The notes below the pieces were generated by a model. The model saw nothing but the letters and a program-made list of their open reading frames with translations. It had not been told where the DNA came from and made no database searches. From the NCBI RefSeq assembly GCF_009017275.1, contig NZ_WBZC01000010.1, forward strand, positions 124,001-188,000: 64,000 nt of DNA, read 5' to 3'. Below are positions 35,066 through 44,470 of this stretch, in pieces. Source of the DNA: Alkaliphilus pronyensis. GTDB taxonomy: Bacteria; Bacillota; Clostridia; Peptostreptococcales; Natronincolaceae. Both the position numbers and the translations under genes were made by a program. Position 1 is the first letter of the stretch, and the number at the start of each line of letters is the position of its first letter.

Positions 35066-35128
35066 GCTTTAAAGAATAATTACGATACTTCGTCAATATT
35101 TATTATATATAAGGAGGGACATGTTGTA

Positions 35129-36160
35129 ATGATAAATGCAAATAATTATTTTGTTAATAAAATAGAAGCTTCTCAAATTCCAATAAAGCAGGTGGAGGAG
35201 TATTTGTGTCCTGAAGTTAGATGCCATATAAAGGGGTTACCTACTGACTTTAAGGGTGCTATAGAAGAAATAAGATTAAGAGTTAATAAGCCCTTAATGG
35301 TCTATGGTAATTATTCAGATTATTTTGTTGGTACCAGTGGACAACTTCTTAAGAATGAATATAATGCTGTAATAACTAATAAAAAAAATATAGAAAACAC
35401 ATTAAATTTTATCTCCAACTACTCAATGTATGCTGTAGAGGAGGAATTAAAAAGAGGATATATTACTATAGAAGGTGGACATAGAATAGGAATAACAGGA
35501 AGAATTATTAGGGATGAAAAGGGAATAAAGGCTATGAAGGAGTTTAATGGATTAAACTTTCGAATTTCCAGAGAAAAAAAGGGTGTGTCAGCTGCAATTA
35601 TTAACTATTTATATGATTTAGGAGAATTCCAAAATACGCTAATTGTATCACCTCCACAGTGTGGTAAAACCACTTTACTAAGGGATATTATTCGCTGTAT
35701 TAGCAATGGGATACCTCAACAAAAGATAAAGGGAATGAAGGTGGGTGTTGTAGATGAAAGATCAGAAATAGGTGCCAGCTGCCAGGGTATACCTCAAATG
35801 GACATTGGAATTAGGACAGACCTGTTGGATAGCTGCCCAAAGGCAGAAGGTATGCTAATGCTAATTCGTGCCATGTCACCACAAGTAATTGCAACAGATG
35901 AAATAGGTAAAGAAAGTGATAGCCTAGCAATAGAAGAAGCCTTAAAGGCAGGAATTAAACTAATAACAACTGTACATGGTAAGTCTATTGAGGATATTTC
36001 CAGCAAAAAGGTTATAGGAGCTATTGTAAAAAGTAGAATTTTTAAGCGTATTATAATATTGTCCAACAAGAATGATGTTGGAACAATTGAAGCTATTATA
36101 GATGGAGATACCATGAAGAACTTATTATCTAAGCCTTTAAAAAACAAGGTGGTGAGTTAA
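35129..36160 (+). CDS. spoIIIAA: Stage III sporulation protein AA (secretion-type ATPase)
   Basis: A 343-residue ATPase of the SpoIIIA-SpoIIQ channel linking mother cell and forespore, related to secretion ATPases. Walker A is SPPQCGKTTLLRD, Walker B-like MLIRAMSPQVIATDEIG. ATG 35129 is chosen because AAGGAGGG lies 10 bases upstream and the frame before it runs through the terminator. In B. subtilis the operon is driven by sigma-E in the mother cell; I could not identify a convincing sigma-E site here by eye. Confidence 0.95.
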   Translation: MINANNYFVNKIEASQIPIKQVEEYLCPEVRCHIKGLPTDFKGAIEEIRLRVNKPLMVYGNYSDYFVGTSGQLLKNEYNAVITNKKNIENTLNFISNYSMYAVEEELKRGYITIEGGHRIGITGRIIRDEKGIKAMKEFNGLNFRISREKKGVSAAIINYLYDLGEFQNTLIVSPPQCGKTTLLRDIIRCISNGIPQQKIKGMKVGVVDERSEIGASCQGIPQMDIGIRTDLLDSCPKAEGMLMLIRAMSPQVIATDEIGKESDSLAIEEALKAGIKLITTVHGKSIEDISSKKVIGAIVKSRIFKRIIILSNKNDVGTIEAIIDGDTMKNLLSKPLKNKVVS

Positions 36161-36682
36161 TTGCTTATAAAGGTAATATCATCAATAGTAATTATAATCT
36201 CCTTTACTCTAATAGGAGGAATACATGCTAATACCTATTCTAATAGAACAAAGCTTTTGAGTCAGCTGCTAATATCACTACAAATGCTTGAAACAGAGAT
36301 TTCCTACAGTGCAACACCATTACCAATACTGCTTAGTAATATTGGTAAAAAAAGCAAGGAGGATATCGGAAGTATTTTTTTAAAGGCCTCAGAAATCCTG
36401 TCAAAAAAGGAAGGCTATACATTCAGCTATTTGTGGAGCATGATATTAGATTCTGAAGGAATGGCTTTAGATTTATATCCCGAGGATTTAGAGATATTTA
36501 AGCAGCTTGGAAATAATCTAGGAGCAACTGATATCAATAATCAAATTAAGCATATAAGGTTAATAATGGAGGAGCTTCGTAGAAATCATGAGGATGCTAT
36601 TATAGCAGAAAAGAGAAATGTAAAGCTATACAAACAGCTGGGTCTATTGGCAGGGTTTGCCATAGCAATAGTACTATTCTAG
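36161..36682 (+). CDS. spoIIIAB: Stage III sporulation protein AB
   Basis: A 173-residue protein starting at TTG immediately after the spoIIIAA stop. It has N- and C-terminal membrane helices (ISSIVIIISFTLIGG and LGLLAGFAIAIVLF) with a helical GspF-like domain between (QLLISLQMLETEISYSATPLP). It is the platform-like partner of the SpoIIIAA ATPase in the channel complex. Confidence 0.93.
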   Translation: MLIKVISSIVIIISFTLIGGIHANTYSNRTKLLSQLLISLQMLETEISYSATPLPILLSNIGKKSKEDIGSIFLKASEILSKKEGYTFSYLWSMILDSEGMALDLYPEDLEIFKQLGNNLGATDINNQIKHIRLIMEELRRNHEDAIIAEKRNVKLYKQLGLLAGFAIAIVLF

Positions 36683-36693
36683 GGGGGAGCAAA

Positions 36694-36894
36694 ATGATAA
36701 ATGTAGATTTGATATTTAAAATTGCAGCTATAGGAATAATAGTATCTGTCTTAAATATGGTTTTGAACAAAGCTGGTCGAGAAGAGCAAGCAATGATGAC
36801 GACACTGGTGGGAATAATAGTTGTTTTGATGATGGTTATAAACCTTGTCAGTGAACTATTCGAAACTGTTAAAGCTATGTTCCAATTATATTAA
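36694..36894 (+). CDS. spoIIIAC: Stage III sporulation protein AC
   Basis: A 66-residue membrane protein with two hydrophobic helices joined by VLNKAGREEQAM, the conserved loop of SpoIIIAC. It is a small membrane component of the SpoIIIA channel. AGGGGGGAGC precedes the ATG; spoIIIAD follows after 14 bases. Confidence 0.94.
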   Translation: MINVDLIFKIAAIGIIVSVLNMVLNKAGREEQAMMTTLVGIIVVLMMVINLVSELFETVKAMFQLY

Positions 36895-36908
36895 GGAAGT
36901 GATAGTAA

Positions 36909-37295
36909 ATGGAAATATTTCAAATTGTAGCCATAGGAATTATTGCTACAGTGTTAGCAGTTTTAATTAAAAATCAAAAGCCAGAGATTGGCATATATGT
37001 AAGTATTGTGACGGGCTTTATTATATTCCTTTTTGTGATAACTAAGCTTCAAGCGGTTTTACAGGTACTGGGTCAATTGGCCAATAAAATAAGTATAGAA
37101 GATATATACCTTTCTACAATACTAAAAATTGTTGCAATTGCATATATAGCAGAATTTGGTGCACAAATATGTAAGGATGCAGGTGAAGGGGTAATAGCTT
37201 CTAAAATTGAGTTTGCAGGAAAAATATTAATAATGGTTATGGCAGTACCAATATTGGTTACTTTAATGGAGGTTATTATAAATATGGTACCTTAG
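36909..37295 (+). CDS. spoIIIAD: Stage III sporulation protein AD
   Basis: A 128-residue protein with about four membrane helices; its first part resembles SpoIIIAC, as usual for this pair. Conserved IKNQKPEIGIYVSI and YIAEFGAQICKDAGE segments are present. It is a membrane component of the feeding-tube channel across the septal membranes. Confidence 0.94.
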   Translation: MEIFQIVAIGIIATVLAVLIKNQKPEIGIYVSIVTGFIIFLFVITKLQAVLQVLGQLANKISIEDIYLSTILKIVAIAYIAEFGAQICKDAGEGVIASKIEFAGKILIMVMAVPILVTLMEVIINMVP

Positions 37296-37306
37296 GATGT
37301 GAAAAC

Positions 37307-38479
37307 ATGAAAAAAATCATAATTTTAGTCACTATATTAATTAGTATATTTTTAGGGTTTTCTTGGGGAGATTCGGGAGATATAAATCCAGAAAAAATTA
37401 TTTTAGACCAATTTGACGGATTAGAAACCCAAGAGCTACAGAATATTATGGACGGGATTAATAAAGATTTAAATGAGTATTTACCTAACATTAATTTTCG
37501 ACAACTAATCGTTAAATTAATAAGAGGTGAAACAACATTATCATTAAATACCATAATAAAGGGGACTATGAACTTTCTATTTAAAGAGGTTATAGCTAAT
37601 TGGAAGCTGATGACACAAATTATCGTTTTAGCCTCTATTTACGCTATTTTAAGCAATTTACAGAGTGCCTTTGAGAAGGATGTAGTAGGTCAATTGGCAC
37701 ATAATGTATGCTATTTAGTTATAATTACAATTACTATAAGAAGCTTTTTAATTGCAATAGACCTAGGAAAGGATGCAATAGATATGATGGTTAGCTTTAT
37801 GCAAGCCTTGCTACCTGTACTTCTAGCAGTGCTCTTAGCAATGGGTGGTATTACTACCTCCGCCTTCTTTCATCCTGTTTTACTTGGTGCAATAGGCTTA
37901 ATAGGCACAATTATTAAAAGCATTATATTACCATTAATATTTTTTTCAGCTGTACTAGCAATTGTTAACAATCTTACAACAAATATACAGGTGTCAAGGC
38001 TTGCAGGACTATTAAAGCAAACAGCCGCTGTAATTTTAGGCTTCATATTGACAGCCTTTGTAGGTGTTATTTCAATACAAGGAATAACAGCTGCCACTGT
38101 AGATGGGGTTACTATAAGAACAGCTAAATTTGCTGTAGATAAGTTTATACCAATAGTAGGTAGCTTTTTATCAGATGCTATGGATACCGTAATAGGCTGC
38201 TCATTACTCTTAAAAAACGCAGTAGGAGCTATTGGATTAATAGCTATATTTTTAATCTGCCTTTCGCCTATGATTAAAATATTAGCTTTAATAATTATTT
38301 ACAAGGTATGTGCAGCTGTGATAGAGCCAATAGCAAATAGTCAACTGGTGGACTGCCTAAATAAAATGAGCAACTCTTTAATACTTCTTTTTGCAACCGT
38401 ATCATCGGTGGCAATAATGTTTTTCATTACAATTACGATTATAGTAGGGGCAGGTAATATAACCCTAATGATGAGGTGA
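37307..38479 (+). CDS. spoIIIAE: Stage III sporulation protein AE
   Basis: A 390-residue polytopic protein with an N-terminal signal-like segment (IIILVTILISIFLGFSWG), an extracytoplasmic stretch to about residue 85, then six or seven membrane helices. Conserved SpoIIIAE stretches include FMQALLPVLLAVLLAMGG and LLKQTAAVILGF. It forms a membrane part of the channel and is related to permease-like proteins. It lies 11 bases after spoIIIAD. Confidence 0.94.
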   Translation: MKKIIILVTILISIFLGFSWGDSGDINPEKIILDQFDGLETQELQNIMDGINKDLNEYLPNINFRQLIVKLIRGETTLSLNTIIKGTMNFLFKEVIANWKLMTQIIVLASIYAILSNLQSAFEKDVVGQLAHNVCYLVIITITIRSFLIAIDLGKDAIDMMVSFMQALLPVLLAVLLAMGGITTSAFFHPVLLGAIGLIGTIIKSIILPLIFFSAVLAIVNNLTTNIQVSRLAGLLKQTAAVILGFILTAFVGVISIQGITAATVDGVTIRTAKFAVDKFIPIVGSFLSDAMDTVIGCSLLLKNAVGAIGLIAIFLICLSPMIKILALIIIYKVCAAVIEPIANSQLVDCLNKMSNSLILLFATVSSVAIMFFITITIIVGAGNITLMMR

Positions 38480-38483
38480 TAAA

Positions 38484-39101
38484 ATGGATTTATTTAGGCA
38501 ATGGATCATTAGAATTTTATCAGTAATTATATTTGTTACCTTTGTAGATATAATTCTACCTAATTCTAATTATAGAAGATACATAAATGTAGTAGTTGGG
38601 CTATTAGTTATGCTTATTATTTTAAAGCCATTAATGGGTTTAATGAGTGAGGGCATGGCTTTAGGGGACGGTATTCTAAAAAATAATAATGAAATTCAGC
38701 TTAAAACAACACAAAACAGAGTAAATAATCTTCAGCTTAATAATAATGAAAGCATTATAATGCTTTACAAAAACAATTTAAAATCACAAATGCAAAACAG
38801 AATAGAAAAGCAATTGGGCTTTAAGGTTCATGACATACATTTAGAGATAGAAGAAGAAAATGATAACTTTGGTGCAATTAATGGCTTGACTATAATACTA
38901 GATGAGAATAAAGAGGAACAGTACTTAAATGAGGAAATAGAAGAGGTTGAAGTTAACGTATCAATTTCTGAAGACAGTAATAAATTTAAAAGCAATAGCA
39001 TAATGTTAGGTAATGAAGGAGAAGAAATAAAAAAGGATTTTAGTAGCTTTTATGAGATTTCAGAGGAAAAAATCAGCATTTCTGTACTTAAGAATAATTA
39101 A
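38484..39101 (+). CDS. spoIIIAF: Stage III sporulation protein AF
   Basis: A 205-residue protein with two N-terminal membrane helices (about 8-27 and 35-55; typical ILPNSNYRRYINVVVGLLVML) followed by a hydrophilic domain that resembles the ring-building motif shared with SpoIIIAG and AH. It follows spoIIIAE by 4 bases and has GAGGTGAT upstream, indicating coupled translation. Confidence 0.92.
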   Translation: MDLFRQWIIRILSVIIFVTFVDIILPNSNYRRYINVVVGLLVMLIILKPLMGLMSEGMALGDGILKNNNEIQLKTTQNRVNNLQLNNNESIIMLYKNNLKSQMQNRIEKQLGFKVHDIHLEIEEENDNFGAINGLTIILDENKEEQYLNEEIEEVEVNVSISEDSNKFKSNSIMLGNEGEEIKKDFSSFYEISEEKISISVLKNN

Positions 39102-39116
39102 CGGGGAGGAACTAAA

Positions 39117-39701
39117 ATGGAAAAGTGGAGAGATTCATTTAAAAAACTATTGTCAAAAAAATATGTTGCTAACTTAATAGTCCTTATTGCAGCAGCAATT
39201 ATGGTATTAATAATATCAGGGGACTTTAGCTTTAAAGCTACCCCCTCTAAAAACATAAATCATAATTCCCTTGAGGACACCCTAGTAGAGGAAGTAAATT
39301 CTAACAAAACAGAAGAGGATATAGTTGAGGCAAGATTAAAAAAAATACTTGAAGCTATTAGAGGAGCAGGAAATATAGAGGTAATGGTGACCTTTGAAAT
39401 GGGATCAGAAATTATACCTGCTTTTAACACTACTAAATCAACAGATACCACAGAAGAAAGGGATTCAAATGGTGGAACAAGGGTGGTTATTTCAAATAAT
39501 ACTACAGAGTCTATTGCAACAACTAATCATAACAGTGGAAATAACCCTTTAGTTATAAAGGAAATAAAGCCCCAAATAAAGGGAGTTATTGTTGTAGCTG
39601 AGGGTGCTGATGATTTAAAGGTTAAGTCACAACTATATGAAGCAGTAAAAACTGTACTTCAAATACCAGGGCATCGAGTTGAAATTTACCCAATGAATTA
39701 G
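39117..39701 (+). CDS. spoIIIAG: Stage III sporulation protein AG
   Basis: A 194-residue bitopic protein. One membrane helix (about residues 20-38) is followed by a ring-building domain: the LKKILEAIRGAGNIEVMVTFEMGSE and KPQIKGVIVVAEGADDLKVKSQL segments match SpoIIIAG, which assembles a large ring in the intermembrane space. GGGGAGGA precedes the ATG. Confidence 0.95.
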   Translation: MEKWRDSFKKLLSKKYVANLIVLIAAAIMVLIISGDFSFKATPSKNINHNSLEDTLVEEVNSNKTEEDIVEARLKKILEAIRGAGNIEVMVTFEMGSEIIPAFNTTKSTDTTEERDSNGGTRVVISNNTTESIATTNHNSGNNPLVIKEIKPQIKGVIVVAEGADDLKVKSQLYEAVKTVLQIPGHRVEIYPMN

Positions 39702-39714
39702 AGGAGGCGTTAAC

Positions 39715-40407
39715 ATGAAAATTGGTGGAGTTAGGAGAAAAAACTTTGTAATCTTCTCACTTGTATTAATTCTAGGCTTGATAGGCTACATAAATTATAG
39801 CTTGAATAAGCAATCTTTACTTCAAACCTCCAGTGAGCTAGAGGGCTATGAACTAATGATGATGGAGGTCAACAAAGGAGATGTGGAATTAGGCATTGAA
39901 GAAGGCGAAGAAGGTGACCTAGTAAGCAGTAATGTTGAGGAAGTAAATGTGGAGGACACAATTATAGTTGATAGTCTAGGTGATGACCCCTTAAACATTG
40001 CAGAAGAAACCAGTGCAGAAATATCAAAGATAATAACTAGTAAAGAAAATATGCAAAGCAGTGCCTATTTTATTGAAGGTAGGCTAGAGCGTGATAAAAA
40101 GAGAAGTGAATTGGTTAGTCATTTAGATGGAATAATAAGTAGTCAGCATACAACTGAAGAATATAGAAATCAAGCCCAAAATATGAAGCTATCTATAATA
40201 ACAAATTCTGAAAAGGAAATGCTAATAGAAAAAATGATTGTTGCTAAGGGATTCAATGATGTAATTGTCTATTTAAGTGATAACTCAATTAATATTGTTG
40301 TACAAAGTGAAGGATTGGTTCAACAGGAGGTAGCACAAATAGTTGATATTGTAACAAGAGAAACAGATATTGCTATGGATAATATAATTATTATGGAAAA
40401 GGAATGA
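39715..40407 (+). CDS. spoIIIAH: Stage III sporulation protein AH
   Basis: A 230-residue bitopic protein: membrane helix (about 12-30), an acidic linker, then the EscJ-like ring domain with YFIEGRLERDKKRSELVSHL and NIVVQSEGLVQQEVAQIVDIV. In B. subtilis it pairs across the septum with forespore SpoIIQ. No spoIIQ gene is in this window. It is the last gene of the spoIIIA operon; the next gene has its own promoter. Confidence 0.95.
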   Translation: MKIGGVRRKNFVIFSLVLILGLIGYINYSLNKQSLLQTSSELEGYELMMMEVNKGDVELGIEEGEEGDLVSSNVEEVNVEDTIIVDSLGDDPLNIAEETSAEISKIITSKENMQSSAYFIEGRLERDKKRSELVSHLDGIISSQHTTEEYRNQAQNMKLSIITNSEKEMLIEKMIVAKGFNDVIVYLSDNSINIVVQSEGLVQQEVAQIVDIVTRETDIAMDNIIIMEKE

Positions 40408-40412
40408 ACTGT

Positions 40413-40441
40413 TTGTCAATTTTAAAGGAATTTGTTATAAT
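40413..40441 (+). promoter_or_regulatory. Sigma-A type promoter for the Asp23 gene
   Basis: TTGTCA at 40413-40418 and TATAAT at 40436-40441 are exactly 17 bases apart. It lies between spoIIIAH and the Asp23 gene and allows vegetative expression of the latter independent of the sporulation operon. Confidence 0.8.
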
Positions 40442-40476
40442 AGGTCTAGAATAATTGACATTCAGGGGGTGAAGTA

Positions 40477-40875
40477 ATGGAAGCAGTACAAAGACTAGAT
40501 AATGGCGAAATAAAAATTGCTGATGAGGTTATAGCAACAATTGCTGGCTTAGCAGCAACCGATATAAAGGGTGTTGCCGGTATGAGTGGTGATATAGTCG
40601 GAGATATAGCAGAAATATTAGGAAAAAGAAACTTATCAAAGGGTGTTAAGGTTGATATAGATGAAAAGGGTGCAAAAATAGATTTATACTTAATTGTAGA
40701 GTATGGAACAAGGATACCAGATGTAGCATGGCAAACACAAGACAAAGTAAAAGCATCAATACAAAATATGACAAATTTAAATGTTTTAGAGGTTAATATA
40801 CATATTCAGGGAGTAAGATTCCCAAAAGAGAAGGAAGAAGAAAAAAAGCCACAGAATACACAGAATACAAAGTAA
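40477..40875 (+). CDS. Asp23/Gls24 family envelope stress protein (YqhY-like)
   Basis: A 132-residue protein of the Asp23/Gls24 family: GEIKIADEVIATIAGLAATDIKGVAGM and VKVDIDEKGAKIDLYLIVEYGTRIPDVAWQTQDKVKASIQNM style segments, with a Lys/Glu-rich tail. B. subtilis YqhY, encoded between accC and nusB, influences acetyl-CoA carboxylase; here it also precedes nusB but accB and accC are absent. A terminator follows directly. Confidence 0.9.
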   Translation: MEAVQRLDNGEIKIADEVIATIAGLAATDIKGVAGMSGDIVGDIAEILGKRNLSKGVKVDIDEKGAKIDLYLIVEYGTRIPDVAWQTQDKVKASIQNMTNLNVLEVNIHIQGVRFPKEKEEEKKPQNTQNTK

Positions 40876-40880
40876 TATAA

Positions 40881-40908
40881 TAAACCCTCTTACTAAGAGG
40901 GTTTATTT
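40881..40908 (+). terminator. Intrinsic terminator after the Asp23 gene
   Basis: AAACCCTCTTA (40882-40892) pairs with TAAGAGGGTTT (40894-40904), followed by ATTT. A near-perfect long stem. Confidence 0.8.
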
Positions 40909-41038
40909 AGGTTATAATTAAGCCCTAAAGTGGGACAATCTATAAAGAAAACTTTTGATTTTAAATATGTTTGGTTAAAACTAGAGATGTTATCTAACAA
41001 TAATAGTATTAAACTCTATATAAGGAGGTAGGAGTTCT

Positions 41039-41452
41039 TTGAAAAGAAAAGAAGCTAGGGAGCTATGCATGAAGGTATTGTTTGAAATGAGTATACATAA
41101 TGAATATGAAAAGAAGCTTGTAGATTATCACCTACAGGATGAATCAATAGGGGAGCAAAAACATTATATAGAAGAGCTGATAGAGAAGGCTATAAGCAAT
41201 TTAGAAGAAATAAATAGCACTATTGATGCTTTTTCAAATAGCTGGAAACTAAGCAGAATTGCTAAGGTAGATTTGGCAATACTACGGCTTGCAATAGCAG
41301 AGATATTATATTTAGAAGATATTCCATATGCTGTTTCAATTAATGAGGCTGTTGAGCTAGCTAAAAAATATAGCTCTAATGAAGCTGATTCATACATAAA
41401 TGGTATTCTTGGTAAATTAGTTGAAGCTAAGGGTATAAAGAATAATGAATAA
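41039..41452 (+). CDS. nusB: Transcription antitermination factor NusB
   Basis: A 137-residue, all-helical RNA-binding factor needed for antitermination in rRNA operons. Conserved segments are KEARELCMKVLFEM, LSRIAKVDLAILRLAIAEILY and INEAVELAKKYSSNEADSYINGILG. It starts at TTG with AAGGAGGTAGGAG upstream. It begins the run nusB-TsaD-like-folD-xseA-xseB-ispA and overlaps the next gene by 8 bases. Confidence 0.95.
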   Translation: MKRKEARELCMKVLFEMSIHNEYEKKLVDYHLQDESIGEQKHYIEELIEKAISNLEEINSTIDAFSNSWKLSRIAKVDLAILRLAIAEILYLEDIPYAVSINEAVELAKKYSSNEADSYINGILGKLVEAKGIKNNE

Positions 41453-42416
41453 AAGTGGTTATATTCTAGGGATAGATACCAGTAACTATACCACCTCCTT
41501 GTCATTAGTAGACTTAATGGGTAATTTAGTAGATGATATAAGGATGATGCTGCCTGTTGAATTAGGAAATGTGGGCTTACGTCAATCAGATGCTTTATTT
41601 CACCATATAAAAAATATTCCCCAGGCTTCAAAACCCTTAATGGATAATATAAAGCTTAAGGGAGAATTAGTAGCTATAGCAGCAGCAACTACCCCTAGAC
41701 CGGTTAAGGATTCATATATGCCAGTGTTTATGGCTGCAAAATCCTATGGAGAAACAATTGCAAATATACTTCAAATACCATTTTATGAGTTTAGTCACCA
41801 AGAGGGGCATATTGAAGCAGGAATATGGTCAATAGATAGGAAAGTAAACAAAGAGTTTATGGTTTTACATATATCAGGAGGCACAACTGAGCTTCTTAAG
41901 GTTGATAAGACCAATAGTGGTTATAATATTGAAATAGCTGGAGGTACAAGTGATTTAAGTGCAGGACAATTTATTGATAGAATAGGAGTAAAGCTTGGTT
42001 TACCCTTTCCAGCAGGGCCCACTCTTGAGGAGCTTGCATTAAAATGGAGGGGCAACTCTATAGAAATACCTGTTTCTGTTAAACAAACAGAAGTAAGCTT
42101 CTCAGGACCCGAAACATTTTTACGTAGAAAAATCAATGAAATAAAGAGTAAAGAACAGATAGCCTATTCAGTATTCAGCTGTATAGGCAGCTCCCTATCA
42201 AAGCTAATAATTAATGGATTTAATAAATATCCATTAGAGGATATAATTATTGTTGGTGGTGTTGCAGCAAATAGTCAAATAAAATCCCTTATTAAGGGAG
42301 CTAAAAAGCTTCAAAACATAAATATACATTTTGCAGATTCAAGGTATTGCTCTGATAATGCCGTAGGAATTGCAATCTTAGGCTTAAATAATTACTTAAG
42401 GAGGAATAAAGTCTAA
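41445..42416 (+). CDS. TsaD-like paralogue (clostridial O-sialoglycoprotein endopeptidase-type)
   Basis: A 323-residue ASKHA-fold protein related to the tRNA t6A enzyme TsaD. N-terminal LGIDTSNYTTSLSLVD, the metal motif in FSHQEGHIEAG (His-x3-His), HISGGTTELLKV, VGGVAANSQIK and the CSDNAVGIAI Asp are all present. It departs from housekeeping TsaD in the RQSDALFHHIKNIP and RPVKDSYMPVF regions. In many Clostridia this second TsaD-like gene lies between nusB and folD; its substrate is unknown. Overlaps nusB by 8 bases and folD by 1. Confidence 0.85.
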   Translation: MNKSGYILGIDTSNYTTSLSLVDLMGNLVDDIRMMLPVELGNVGLRQSDALFHHIKNIPQASKPLMDNIKLKGELVAIAAATTPRPVKDSYMPVFMAAKSYGETIANILQIPFYEFSHQEGHIEAGIWSIDRKVNKEFMVLHISGGTTELLKVDKTNSGYNIEIAGGTSDLSAGQFIDRIGVKLGLPFPAGPTLEELALKWRGNSIEIPVSVKQTEVSFSGPETFLRRKINEIKSKEQIAYSVFSCIGSSLSKLIINGFNKYPLEDIIIVGGVAANSQIKSLIKGAKKLQNINIHFADSRYCSDNAVGIAILGLNNYLRRNKV

Positions 42417-43264
42417 TGGCAAAAATTATTGATGGAAAAGTTATTTCTAAGGATATAAGAGAGGATATTAGCAAACATGTTAGTGATTTAAAGGAAAAGC
42501 ATAATATAACTCCAGGCTTAGCTGTTGTAATTGTGGGAAACGATCCCGCCTCCCACACCTATGTAGGAATGAAGGAAAAGGCATGTACTTCAGTTGGAAT
42601 GTATTCAGAGGTACACCGTTTACCCGAAGAAACCACACAGGAGCAGCTACTACATTTAATTAATAGGCTTAATGGAGATACCAAAATCCATGGTATTCTT
42701 GTACAGGTGCCTCTACCTAAGGGTATTAATGAAAATATAGTAAACTCCCACATAATACCTGAGAAGGATGTAGATGGTTTTCATGCCATAAATACAGGGA
42801 ATTTATTATTAGGAGAGGATACTATTGTTCCCTGCACACCAAAGGGTATTATTGAGCTTATAAAATCAACTGGGGCTAGTATTAGCGGTAAAAATGCTGT
42901 TGTTATCGGAAGAAGCAACATTGTAGGTAAGCCTGCTGCTGTACTACTTTTACAGGAAAATGCAACAGTTACAATTTGTCACTCTAAAACAAATAATTTA
43001 AAGGAGCATATTCTTAATGCAGATATAGTTGTTGCTGCAGTAGGAAAACCAGAGCTTATAAAGGGAGACATGATTAAGCCAGGGGCCATTGTAATCGATG
43101 CAGGTACTACAGTTGTTGATGGTAAATTAATAGGTGATGTTGAGTTTTCTAAAGCCAGTGGGGTAGCTTCATATATTACACCAGTACCAGGTGGAGTTGG
43201 TCCAATGACAATAGCTATGCTCTTGAAAAATACATTGGAGGCTGCAAAGAAAAAATGCAAATAA
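42416..43264 (+). CDS. folD: Bifunctional methylenetetrahydrofolate dehydrogenase/cyclohydrolase
   Basis: A 282-residue one-carbon enzyme interconverting methylene-, methenyl- and formyl-tetrahydrofolate. Conserved are SHTYVGMKEKAC with the catalytic Lys, GILVQVPLPKGI, the NAD(P) site VVIGRSNIVGKPAA, and the C-terminal TPVPGGVGPMTIAMLL. Start overlaps the previous stop (TAATG) and its end overlaps xseA by 10 bases, so translation is coupled through the run. Confidence 0.96.
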   Translation: MAKIIDGKVISKDIREDISKHVSDLKEKHNITPGLAVVIVGNDPASHTYVGMKEKACTSVGMYSEVHRLPEETTQEQLLHLINRLNGDTKIHGILVQVPLPKGINENIVNSHIIPEKDVDGFHAINTGNLLLGEDTIVPCTPKGIIELIKSTGASISGKNAVVIGRSNIVGKPAAVLLLQENATVTICHSKTNNLKEHILNADIVVAAVGKPELIKGDMIKPGAIVIDAGTTVVDGKLIGDVEFSKASGVASYITPVPGGVGPMTIAMLLKNTLEAAKKKCK

Positions 43265-44463
43265 AGGTGTTAACTGTCTCAGAGGTAAATTCCTATATTA
43301 AGAGAATCATAACTGCTGACCCGATTTTATATAATATTAGGGTTAAGGGTGAAATATCTAACTATAAATTACATAGTAGTGGACATGCTTACTTTACCCT
43401 TAAGGATCAGAATAGTAGAATACGCTGTGTTATGTTTAAGAATAATACTCAGCTTTTGAAGTTTGATTTAGAAGAGGGAATGGAGGTTAATATAAAAGGA
43501 TATATATCCATTTATGAAAGAGATGGACAATATCAGTTATATGTTAATGACCTAGAGCCCTCTGGTATTGGTTCATTATACAAGGCTTTTCAACAATTAA
43601 AGGAACGCCTTGATAAAGAAGGTCTATTTGATAAGAATAAAAAGAAGCCAATTCCCTTTATATCCAAAAAAATTGCAGTTATAACCTCCCCTACAGGCTC
43701 AGTTATAAAGGATATACTATCGGTTATAGATAGACGTTTTCCGCAGGTTCATATACTTCTATACCCTGTGGCAGTACAGGGAGAAGAGTCTGCAGTTAAA
43801 ATCAGCAATGCAATTTCAATGGCAAATAGAAATGAAGCCATAGATTTGATAATATTAGCTAGAGGTGGAGGATCAATAGAAGAACTTTGGTCCTTTAACG
43901 AAGAGATAGTAGCTAGAGCCATTTATAATAGCAGTATACCAATTATCTCTGCTGTTGGACATGAAACTGATTATACTATTTCCGATTTTGTAGCAGATTT
44001 AAGGGCACCTACACCATCAGCAGCAGCTGAATTAGCCCTACCAGATTATAAGGAGGTTAAAGGATACTTATTGACATTATCCCAAAAACTAATATATCTA
44101 CTGGATTCTAAAATATATACTTTAAGGGAGAAGCTGGAAGCCTTTCAAAATAGCTATCCAGTAAAATATCCCTATCATCATATAAATAACTACCGCCAGG
44201 AGTTAGATAAAAATACAGAAAATCTAATGAAGGCAATTGAAAGTAATAAGAATAGTAAAAGAGAATACCTTTTCTATTTAGGTGAGAAATTGAATAGCCT
44301 AAGTCCATTATCCATACTAACTAGAGGTTATTCATTGGCTACCAATGAAAAGGGGCAGGTATTAAGTAGCGTGTCAATGTTTAAGCTCCAAGACTCTATA
44401 AAGCTAACAGTAAAGGATGGCACTATTAAATGTAGAGTTACGGATGTTTTAAAGGAGGATTAA
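43255..44463 (+). CDS. xseA: Exodeoxyribonuclease VII large subunit
   Basis: A 402-residue nuclease subunit. The N-terminal OB fold (VKGEISNYKLHSSGHAYFTLKD) binds single-stranded DNA; the catalytic domain has KIAVITSPTGSVIKDIL, RGGGSIEELWSFNEE and GHETDYTISDFVADLRAPTPSAAAE. With XseB it degrades single-stranded DNA to short oligonucleotides. The gene overlaps folD by 10 bases. Confidence 0.96.
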   Translation: MQIKVLTVSEVNSYIKRIITADPILYNIRVKGEISNYKLHSSGHAYFTLKDQNSRIRCVMFKNNTQLLKFDLEEGMEVNIKGYISIYERDGQYQLYVNDLEPSGIGSLYKAFQQLKERLDKEGLFDKNKKKPIPFISKKIAVITSPTGSVIKDILSVIDRRFPQVHILLYPVAVQGEESAVKISNAISMANRNEAIDLIILARGGGSIEELWSFNEEIVARAIYNSSIPIISAVGHETDYTISDFVADLRAPTPSAAAELALPDYKEVKGYLLTLSQKLIYLLDSKIYTLREKLEAFQNSYPVKYPYHHINNYRQELDKNTENLMKAIESNKNSKREYLFYLGEKLNSLSPLSILTRGYSLATNEKGQVLSSVSMFKLQDSIKLTVKDGTIKCRVTDVLKED

Positions 44464-44470
44464 TGAACTG

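Noticed and set aside
35033-35128. Upstream extension of spoIIIAA
   Set aside because: It runs through a strong terminator hairpin; AAGGAGGG fixes the start at 35129.
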